A DNA stretch of 64,000 bases from Hominenteromicrobium sp900549945 (GTDB lineage Bacteria > Bacillota > Clostridia > Oscillospirales > Acutalibacteraceae). Of the stretch, positions 57,814 to 64,000 are shown one piece after another (the first letter of the stretch is position 1; each line of letters opens with the position of its first letter). The position numbers were made by a program, and so were the translations under genes. The stretch spans positions 1 through 64,000 of the forward strand of contig CABRNK010000010.1 of the NCBI GenBank assembly GCA_902472305.1, written 5' to 3'. Under the pieces are notes generated by a model, which did not search any database, had not been told where the DNA came from, and worked only from the letters and a program-made list of their open reading frames with translations.

Positions 57814-58869
57814 CTATTTCTGCGGGACGTAGGGCGCTATGCCCAGATGCCCAAAAGTCTGGCTGCTGTGGTAAACCGCGAGTGCCATATCCAAAAGCGG
57901 CAGAGCCGCCACCGCACCGCTGCCCTCGCCGAGGCGCATCCCGGCGGTAATCAGCGGCTGAAGCCCGAGCGCGCCGAGCACTATCGCGCCAGCCGGCTCA
58001 GCGGAAACGTGACTCGCAAGCATCGCACACCGGGCGGCAGGACAGATCCGCACGGCGCAGAGCGCTGCCGCCGCGCTGATGAAGCCGTCGAGCAGCACGG
58101 GAACGCGATGCTGCGCACAGCCCAGATACAGGCCGCAGAGCGCGGCGAGATCGAGTCCGCCGACCTTGTGCAGGACGTCGACCGGGTCGTCTGCATCCGG
58201 CCGGTTCACGCGGATCGCCGTCTCGATCGCCGCCGCCTTTCGGGAAAGCCCAGCATCCGAAAGCCCCGCGCCGCGGCCGGTGACCTGTACCGGAGGCCGG
58301 TTTAAAAGGACGCTTGCGATGGCGCTCGAGGTTGTCGTGTTGCCGATGCCCATCTCTCCGGCGGCGAGGATGCTCACCCCCGCCCTCTTATATTCTGCGG
58401 CCAGATCGGCCCCGGCTTGAATTGCCCGCAGGCATTCCGCACGCGTCATCGCCGGCCCCGCGGTGATATCCGCCGTGCCGCTTCGGATGCGGCGGTCCAG
58501 AATGCCGGACGCACCGGCAAAGCCGCGCATCCCCACGTCAATTGGCACGACCGCGCAGTCCGCAATGCGCGCCATGGCGCACACTGTGCTTTCCCCCGCC
58601 GCCAGCGCATGTGCCACAGCGGCCGTGACGGAATCGTCCGTCTGTGTGACGCCCTGCGCCACCACGCCGTTATCTGCACAGAACACGAGCAGGCGGCGCA
58701 CGGGAATCCGCACGTCGGCGCACCCGGTCAGCGCCGCAATCCGCACAACAGCCTCCTCAAGCAGGCCCAAGCTGCCGAGCGGCTTTGCAAGCCCGTCCCA
58801 ACGCGCCTGCGCCGCTGCGCGGGCGGCCGCATCCGGCGCTGCGATTTTATTTTCCCATTCCAGCTTCAT
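57814..58869 (-). CDS. cobT: Nicotinate-nucleotide:dimethylbenzimidazole phosphoribosyltransferase CobT
   Basis: 351 residues. ARWDGLAKPLGSLGLLEE at the N-terminus, VFCADNGVVAQGVTQT, AAGEMGIGNTTTSSAI and LGEGSGAVAALPLLDMAL at the C-terminus with the catalytic Glu. Makes alpha-ribazole phosphate for the lower ligand. Its start overlaps the cbiA stop (ATGA). Confidence 0.96.
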   Translation of the reverse strand: MKLEWENKIAAPDAAARAAAQARWDGLAKPLGSLGLLEEAVVRIAALTGCADVRIPVRRLLVFCADNGVVAQGVTQTDDSVTAAVAHALAAGESTVCAMARIADCAVVPIDVGMRGFAGASGILDRRIRSGTADITAGPAMTRAECLRAIQAGADLAAEYKRAGVSILAAGEMGIGNTTTSSAIASVLLNRPPVQVTGRGAGLSDAGLSRKAAAIETAIRVNRPDADDPVDVLHKVGGLDLAALCGLYLGCAQHRVPVLLDGFISAAAALCAVRICPAARCAMLASHVSAEPAGAIVLGALGLQPLITAGMRLGEGSGAVAALPLLDMALAVYHSSQTFGHLGIAPYVPQK

Positions 58870-60221
58870 ATGCGCTCCTTATGCCAGACGGCCGCGGCTG
58901 CCGCAAATCGCTCGGCGATCGGCAGCGCCCCGCCGAAATGCAGGTGCGGAAAGCCCGCGTACAGGCTCGGCGACGCATAGCAGCAGGCCCATTTTTTCGA
59001 TCCGCCCGGCTTCACGGCTTCGAGCGCGCACCCGTTTTCCGTCGTATCCCAATAATGAAATTCATGGACAGGGACTGTCTCGCCCTGTCGGAACAACAGG
59101 CTGTCCGCCGCGGCGTTCAAATACAGATAACCGAAGCGCTGCAGCCGCTCCGTTTTTATGCCAGCGCCGGGCAGCGCCCCCGCCATCGGCCACGGCGCTC
59201 CGCCGGCGTCCTCAAGGCTTCTCTGTAGGTAGAGGAAACCGCCGCACTCCGCAACGGTTGGCAGGCCGCACCGCACGGCACAGCCGATGCTTTCCCGCAT
59301 GCCTTCGTTTTGGCTCAGCACCTGCGCGTACAGCTCGGGATACCCGCCGCCGAGATACAGCCCGTCGGCGCTTTCCGGCAGCGCCTCACCGTGCAGCGGG
59401 CTGAAGTAAGCAAGCGTGGCGCCGCAGTCCCGCAGGCGATCCAGATTATCCGCATAATAAAAGCAGAACACCTCGTCCCGCGCGACTGCGATCGTGCATA
59501 CCGATTTCGCACAGTCGGAAAGCGGCGCCGCAGAGGATGCAGCATCAGACGCCAGCGCCAGAATCCCATCCAGCTCCGCCGTTCGCTCAAGCTGATCGGC
59601 AACCAATTCGTAACGCGCCGAAAAATCCTGTATCTCCTGCGCCGTGAGGAGCCCCAAATGGCGGCTCTCTACGGCGGCCTGCTCCATATGCGGCAGGTAG
59701 CCGAGCACGGGCAGACCGGTTTCACGCTCCAAAAGCGGCGCAAGATACGCGTAAAGCGACGGCTTGCAGCCGTTCAGAAACAGGCCGACAATACGGCTCG
59801 GCCTGCGGAAGTCCAGCATTCCCTTGACCTGCGCCGCAAGCGTCAGTCCGACGCCCGTGGGCCGGAGAACAAGCAGCACCGGCGTTTCCAGCAGATCCGC
59901 AGTCTCCCATGCGCTGGCGGATACCGTACCGCCTGCGCCGTCGTAAAAGCCCATCGCGCTTTCGAGCAGTGCAAAATCCGCGCCCTGCCGCTCGGCATAC
60001 CCCAGCGTCCGCCTTACGCCGTCCGCCCCCTGCAAAAACAGGTCGAGATTGCGGCTGGGCACCTCGAGCACGCGCGTGTGGAACATGGGGTCGATGTAAT
60101 CCGGCCCGCATTTAAAGCCTGTTGCCGCTGTTCCCTGGCGTTTCAGCAGGGCGAGCAGGCCGCAGGTGAGCGTGGTTTTTCCGCTACCGCTGCCCATCGC
60201 CGCGAGCATCAGCCGCCTCAT
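58866..60221 (-). CDS. cbiA: Cobyrinic acid a,c-diamide synthase (CbiA)
   Basis: 451 residues. P-loop AAMGSGSGKTTLTCG, FKCGPDYIDPMFH, MGFYDGAGG and a C-terminal glutamine amidotransferase domain with Cys in VAECGGFLYLQ. Amidates side chains a and c of cobyrinate. The ATG at 60221 is chosen because the frame remains open upstream through cbiET but loses similarity, and GGGGGTG precedes this ATG. Confidence 0.95.
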   Translation of the reverse strand: MRRLMLAAMGSGSGKTTLTCGLLALLKRQGTAATGFKCGPDYIDPMFHTRVLEVPSRNLDLFLQGADGVRRTLGYAERQGADFALLESAMGFYDGAGGTVSASAWETADLLETPVLLVLRPTGVGLTLAAQVKGMLDFRRPSRIVGLFLNGCKPSLYAYLAPLLERETGLPVLGYLPHMEQAAVESRHLGLLTAQEIQDFSARYELVADQLERTAELDGILALASDAASSAAPLSDCAKSVCTIAVARDEVFCFYYADNLDRLRDCGATLAYFSPLHGEALPESADGLYLGGGYPELYAQVLSQNEGMRESIGCAVRCGLPTVAECGGFLYLQRSLEDAGGAPWPMAGALPGAGIKTERLQRFGYLYLNAAADSLLFRQGETVPVHEFHYWDTTENGCALEAVKPGGSKKWACCYASPSLYAGFPHLHFGGALPIAERFAAAAAVWHKERI

Positions 60222-61411
60222 TTCGGCACCCCCGTGACAAGGAACACCGGGTTCTGCGCGAACAGCATATGCAGCGCGCCCGCGCTTTTTGCGCGGCTCA
60301 CGCCGATCTGCACGGCCTCGACAGCATAGCCCAGCCGCTCCAGCTTCTGCATCGCGGTGTGCAGCGTCTCGAGCGCAATGGCGGATACGCAGATGCGCGC
60401 CTGAGCGTTCGCCGCATGCGCCGCATCCAGTATGGCCCCGAGACTGCCTCCGCTGCCGCCGACAAATACAGCGTCCGGCTTCGGCAGGCCGGCAAGTGCT
60501 TCGGGCGCCCGCCCCTCGAGGACACGGAGGTTCCACGCGCCGAAGCGCGCGCGATTGGCCCGCACCAGCGCGCAGGCTTCGGTTTGTTCCTCTACAGCCC
60601 AGACGGCCCCGCCCTGCATCGCAAGCTCCACGCTGACGCTGCCCGTGCCGGCGCCGATGTCCCAGCAGACGTCTCCCGCCTGTACGGCCAGCTTGGCCAG
60701 CGCCGCCGCGCGCACCTCCTGCTTTGTCATCGGTATTTTTCCGCGCACAAAGGCTTCGTCCGGCAGACCGGGCGTGCGCCGGGCCATGCGCGGCGCGGCG
60801 TCCGCCAAAAGGACGCTCAGCGGCGCGAAGGCTTTGTGTGCGAAAATCTCCGCCGTGCCGGTATAAATCTGCTCGTTCGGATAGGAGAGATTCTCCCCTA
60901 CGATGACGGGCAGGCCGCCGAGCCCCGCATCGGTGAGCTGCGCGCAGAGTGCCGCCGGGCCGAGCGTGCCGCCTGTCAGAAAAAAGGCGGGCTGTCCGCA
61001 GCAGACCGCCGCCACCGCGTCGCAGGATACGCCGTGCGCGGAGCAGAGCTTCCAATCCTGCCATGCGCGCCCGAGCCGTGCCGCAAAATACTGCAGGCTC
61101 GAGAGGCCGGGAAGCACCCGCGCATCGACCCCGCGCGCCTTTAAAAGCGGCAGCAGATGACGCGTGCCCGAATAAAATCCGGAATCCCCGCTGTACACGA
61201 CACAGGGACACCGCGCCCGTTCTTCTTCCAGAAGCGCGAGGATTTCCGCCGGCTTTGTCGCCGCACGGCGCCGGGACGTGTACTGCGGCGGCAGAGCTTC
61301 TAAGAGCCGCCGTGCGCCGACGATCAGATCTGCCTGCTCCAGCGCCTGCTGTACCTCGGCGGTCATCGTTTCCGGCGCGCCGCAGCCGGTGCCTGTCAAT
61401 GTCACGGTCAT
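60218..61411 (-). CDS. cbiET: Fused cobalt-precorrin-7 C5-methyltransferase and C15-methyltransferase/decarboxylase (CbiE-CbiT)
   Basis: 397 residues with two domains. Residues 1-~205 are a CbiE tetrapyrrole methylase (TLTGTGCGAPETMTAEV, VVYSGDSGFYSG, VIVGENLSYPNEQIYTG). Residues ~215-397 are CbiT, starting at IPMTKQEVRAAALAKL and containing the SAM-binding DIGAGTGSVSVELA. The fusion equals CobL. It overlaps cbiA by 4 bp. Confidence 0.94.
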   Translation of the reverse strand: MTVTLTGTGCGAPETMTAEVQQALEQADLIVGARRLLEALPPQYTSRRRAATKPAEILALLEEERARCPCVVYSGDSGFYSGTRHLLPLLKARGVDARVLPGLSSLQYFAARLGRAWQDWKLCSAHGVSCDAVAAVCCGQPAFFLTGGTLGPAALCAQLTDAGLGGLPVIVGENLSYPNEQIYTGTAEIFAHKAFAPLSVLLADAAPRMARRTPGLPDEAFVRGKIPMTKQEVRAAALAKLAVQAGDVCWDIGAGTGSVSVELAMQGGAVWAVEEQTEACALVRANRARFGAWNLRVLEGRAPEALAGLPKPDAVFVGGSGGSLGAILDAAHAANAQARICVSAIALETLHTAMQKLERLGYAVEAVQIGVSRAKSAGALHMLFAQNPVFLVTGVPK

Positions 61412-61423
61412 TTTGATCCCTCC

Positions 61424-62143
61424 TCAAAGTGCTTTTAAAATTTCTTCCATCGTCTGCCCCTGCTGTGCGGGCCGGCTGATCAGAACCAGCGCCGCGCCGG
61501 CATTTCGGGCGGCCGCCAGCTTTTCCGCGAAGCCGCCCTGCCGGCCGCCGTCCTTCGTCACAAGCCATCGGATGCCGTACTGCTCCAGCATGGCCTCGTT
61601 CAGCTTCTGCGTGAACGGTCCCTGCATGGCGAGAATGTGGCTGTGCGCAAGCCCCAGCGCCGCGCAGGCGTCGATGCCCTCGTGCGTCGGAAGCACGCGC
61701 GCGTAAAGCCGCCCCTTTTCGAGCCCCGCAAACGCACCGAGCTCCTTTGCGCCGGTAGCAAGCAGAATATTACCGGGTCGGCCGGAAAGAAAGGCGGCGG
61801 CCTCCGCACAGCTTTGCACGCATACGGCGCCGTCTGCCGTGCTTTCCGGCCGCAGCAGGCGGTGCAGTGGGATGTGCTCCGCCGTGCAGGCCGCGCGGAT
61901 ATTCGCCGAGGCCTCCACCGCATAGGGGTGCGTTGCGTCGATGCACAGATCCACCCCCCGCAGCATTTTTCGGATTTCTTCGGCGTCCTTTCTGCCAATC
62001 TGCACGGAAACGCCGGAGAGGCCGCCGAGCATCTCAGCGCCGAGTTCTGTTGCCACGCTGACCGCAACTGAAAATCCCTTTTCCGCCAGTGCGCCGGCCA
62101 GCAGGCGCCCCTCCGTTGTGCCGCCGAAAACCAGTATGTTCAT
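61424..62143 (-). CDS. cbiJ: Cobalt-precorrin-6A reductase (CbiJ/CobK)
   Basis: 239 residues. NADH-dependent reduction of the corrin ring. VFGGTTEGRLLAGALAEKG at the N-terminus, CIDATHPYAVEASANI and WLVTKDGGRQGGFAEKLAAA near the C-terminus are characteristic. Confidence 0.95.
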   Translation of the reverse strand: MNILVFGGTTEGRLLAGALAEKGFSVAVSVATELGAEMLGGLSGVSVQIGRKDAEEIRKMLRGVDLCIDATHPYAVEASANIRAACTAEHIPLHRLLRPESTADGAVCVQSCAEAAAFLSGRPGNILLATGAKELGAFAGLEKGRLYARVLPTHEGIDACAALGLAHSHILAMQGPFTQKLNEAMLEQYGIRWLVTKDGGRQGGFAEKLAAARNAGAALVLISRPAQQGQTMEEILKAL

Positions 62144-62877
62144 CGCTTCGCCTCATAGCCGCGCGGCGTTACCATCGCGCCGGGCGAAAACTGTGCCGTG
62201 GTGCTGCTGCCGATAAAAACGGTCGTGAACATATCGAGCTGCTGCTCCCGCAATGCCCCCAGAGTCAGTATTTTACTGCTCTGCGCCTCGCGCCCGATGT
62301 TCCGCACCCAGCCGCACACCGTTTCGGCGCTGCGGTATTGCAGGAAAACGTCGCACGCGCGCCGCAGGTAATCCGCCCTTTTCTTTGAGGCGGGATTGTA
62401 GATACAAACCGCGAAATCACCTGCCGCCGCGCATTGCAGCCGGCGCTCAATCAGCGGCCACGGCGTCAAAAGATCGGAAAGCGAGATCACACAGAAGTCG
62501 TGCCCGAGCGGCGCGCCGAGCACCGCCGCGCCCGAAAGTGCTGCCGTAACGCCTGCGACGACCTCCACCTCCGCGTTTTCCCGGCCGGCCGCCATCTGCA
62601 GGAGCAGCCCTGCCATGCCGTAAACACCGGCGTCGCCGCTGCACACGACCGCGACGGTTTTTCCCTCTGCGGCGCGGTCCAGCGCCCACGCACAGCGCTC
62701 CCTTTCCTGCGTCATCGGGGTCGCGAAAATCAGCTTCCCGGGACACAGCGCGCGGACCAGATCCACATACACGGTGTATCCGCAGATCACGTCGGCGCGC
62801 TCCAACGCCGCGCGCGCCTGCGCTGTCATATATTGATCTCCGCCGGGGCCGATGCCGACCGCATATACCTTACCCAT
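62140..62877 (-). CDS. cbiH: Cobalt-precorrin-3 C17-methyltransferase (CbiH)
   Basis: 245 residues; ring-contracting methyltransferase. AVGIGPGGDQYMTAQA, DVICGYTVYVDL, VCSGDAGVYGMAGLL and LGHDFCVISLSDLLTPW are SAM tetrapyrrole methylase motifs. Overlaps cbiJ by 4 bp and cbiG by 8 bp. Confidence 0.95.
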   Translation of the reverse strand: MGKVYAVGIGPGGDQYMTAQARAALERADVICGYTVYVDLVRALCPGKLIFATPMTQERERCAWALDRAAEGKTVAVVCSGDAGVYGMAGLLLQMAAGRENAEVEVVAGVTAALSGAAVLGAPLGHDFCVISLSDLLTPWPLIERRLQCAAAGDFAVCIYNPASKKRADYLRRACDVFLQYRSAETVCGWVRNIGREAQSSKILTLGALREQQLDMFTTVFIGSSTTAQFSPGAMVTPRGYEAKR

Positions 62878-63865
62878 TTTGCCACCGCCAGTCCGGGGCA
62901 AACGGCATGAGCGCCATCGCCAGCGTCACGCCGCCGCCCGCAAATTTTTTCAGATATAGAGCGCCGCCGCTCCCGCAGACGGCCGCGCGTTCGCAGACAT
63001 TGTCCACGCCGGTCACGCACTGGACGAACGCGGAGGCGGAAAACACGCCGCCGACCGCCGCAAGCTGCTGCGCCGAGTAGGTCTCAAACGGCAGGCTGTG
63101 CTTCGCACAGAACGCGGTGAGCCCCGGCTCCGCCTTTTTCAGATCGATGCTGCACACCTTGCAGATCGCCTGCCGGTGCACGCGGCCCGCCGCGAGAAAC
63201 GCCCCGAGCGCCCGCTCAATTTCCACACACGCCGTACCCTTTCTGCACCCCACGCCGAGAACCGCGACCGCTGGAATGAGATGCAGCGCATCGTCCTCCT
63301 CCGGCCACAGGGATACGCGGATATCGCACGTGCTGTCCGCAGTAATGCGGACACACTCCGGCGGCGTTCCGGCAACCGGCCAATCGCTGTACAGCGACAC
63401 CGTGCCGCCCGCCAAAAGCCGCGCGGAAATCCGCTTGATCTTCTCCGGGTTCAGCACGCGCATCCCCTGCAGGCGCGCCCATTCGTCCACCGCAAACACA
63501 CCGTTCGCATCGGTCGCCGTCGTCAGCACGGGCGCCGCGCCGCAGCACGCGGAAATACGCCGCGCAAGCGCGTTCGCGCCGCCCAAATGCCCGCTGAGAA
63601 TCGGCACGGCAAAGCGCGCGCATTCGTCCACGACCACCACGGCGGGATCGTGCGCTTTGTGGAGGATATACGGCGCAATCGCGCGCACGGCAATGCCTGC
63701 CGCACCGACAAAGACCAGCGCCTGCGCGCGGCTGAACGCGCGCTGCGTCCAAACCGCAAGGCTGTCCGGCGCGTTGCACCGCAACGCCCGGCCGCCCAGC
63801 ACCGCGGCAAGCCGCTCTGCCAGAGCAAAGCCCTTGTCCGTAAACGCCAGAAGCTCAATCTCCAC
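62870..63865 (-). CDS. cbiG: Cobalt-precorrin-5A hydrolase (CbiG)
   Basis: About 331 residues. Opens the delta-lactone and releases acetaldehyde in the anaerobic pathway. VFVGAAGIAVRAIAPY, DECARFAVPILSGHLGGANALA and the C-terminal VLGVGCRKGTACVEIERAL are diagnostic. The GTG at 63865 has GGAGG upstream and overlaps the end of cbiF. The presence of CbiG marks this as the anaerobic, early-cobalt route. Confidence 0.95.
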   Translation of the reverse strand: MEIELLAFTDKGFALAERLAAVLGGRALRCNAPDSLAVWTQRAFSRAQALVFVGAAGIAVRAIAPYILHKAHDPAVVVVDECARFAVPILSGHLGGANALARRISACCGAAPVLTTATDANGVFAVDEWARLQGMRVLNPEKIKRISARLLAGGTVSLYSDWPVAGTPPECVRITADSTCDIRVSLWPEEDDALHLIPAVAVLGVGCRKGTACVEIERALGAFLAAGRVHRQAICKVCSIDLKKAEPGLTAFCAKHSLPFETYSAQQLAAVGGVFSASAFVQCVTGVDNVCERAAVCGSGGALYLKKFAGGGVTLAMALMPFAPDWRWQNG

Positions 63866-64000
63866 GCTCCGCCTCCCTGAAGCCCGTGGAAAACGCGGGA
63901 TCGTACAGCTTGCTGCGCTCGTAATCGCCCCGGAGGAAATCACCGACCAAGACGAGCGCCGTGTGGCTGATCCCGTTCTGCCGGCCGGTTTCCGCAAGCG
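63855..64000 (-). CDS. cbiF: Cobalt-precorrin-4 C11-methyltransferase CbiF, C-terminal end only
   Basis: The last ~48 codons, cut by the window edge. The translated end contains NGISHTALVLVGDFL followed by YERSKLYDPAFSTGFR, the usual C-terminus of CbiF/CobM. The stop at 63857-63855 overlaps the cbiG start, which extends the chain of overlapping cobalamin genes beyond the window. Confidence 0.88.
   Translation of the reverse strand, partial: LAETGRQNGISHTALVLVGDFLRGDYERSKLYDPAFSTGFREAERGD

Noticed and set aside
60222..61568. N-terminal extension of cbiA to about 900 residues
   Set aside because: The extra sequence lies out of frame over cbiET, has no cobalamin-family similarity, and a good ATG with ribosome-binding site is at 60221.

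Overview
The window looks like chromosome from a GC-rich, endospore-forming, strictly anaerobic Firmicute of class Clostridia, most likely an Oscillospiraceae/Ruminococcaceae-type gut anaerobe. This is inferred from gene content: a GerA-type germinant receptor operon, CwlD, SpoIIM and DUF421/DUF4363 spore-type membrane proteins, Rex next to two [FeFe] hydrogenases, a T-box leader before alaS, and a complete-looking anaerobic cobalamin operon. No phage, insertion sequence, CRISPR array or rRNA/tRNA gene was found.

Layout. 1-3.1 kb: argR, recN, a degenerate SipW-like membrane protein and a mini DivIVA-like protein. 3.1-10 kb: a LysR-type regulator, then rex and a hydrogenase block (thioredoxin-like [2Fe-2S] protein, FlK-like thioesterase, PAS-containing sensory HydS, SpoIIE-type phosphatase, group-B-like hydrogenase). 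10-13.7 kb: Zn alcohol dehydrogenase, pncB, RNase P RNA and a 47-residue membrane peptide with its own promoter. 13.7-21.1 kb: a sporulation/germination block (DUF4363 and YetF on the minus strand, gerA-gerB-gerC on the plus strand), then a catalytically degenerate asparagine synthetase homologue and a DUF1836 regulator. 21.2-40.4 kb: housekeeping plus-strand genes (pcrA, Eis-like acetyltransferase, tmk, pfpI, 5-FCL, mltG, U32 peptidase, class B PBP, T-box/M42 peptidase/alaS, hinT, a phosphoribosyltransferase, cwlD, radA, DUF6873), with one minus-strand Cys-rich protein at 25.2-26.0 kb. 40.4-44.6 kb: two tyrosine recombinases around an AT-rich gap and a DUF624 protein, with spoIIM next to xerD. 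44.7-47.9 kb: proC, TIGR04086, yajC, tgt. 48.1-64 kb: one long minus-strand cobalamin operon, read right to left as cbiF(partial)-cbiG-cbiH-cbiJ-cbiET-cbiA-cobT-cobU-cobS-cobU2-cobC-cbiB-cobD-cobQ-cobO-cbiC-btuF-btuC-btuD.

How the parts work together. Rex would sense NADH/NAD+ and the HydS/SpoIIE pair would sense H2 or redox state, both beside the hydrogenase that disposes of electrons. The B12 operon joins corrin-ring synthesis, lower-ligand assembly and a BtuFCD importer. An alanine-type T-box ties a metallo-aminopeptidase to alanyl-tRNA synthetase.

Most unusual signals: three homologues with missing catalytic residues (asparagine synthetase, SipW-type signal peptidase, second CobU), two terminator-like hairpins whose 3' arms contain the Shine-Dalgarno of the next gene, and a perfect 13-bp inverted repeat sitting on the promoter of a tyrosine recombinase. 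All functional statements come from reading the sequence by eye; no database search was run.
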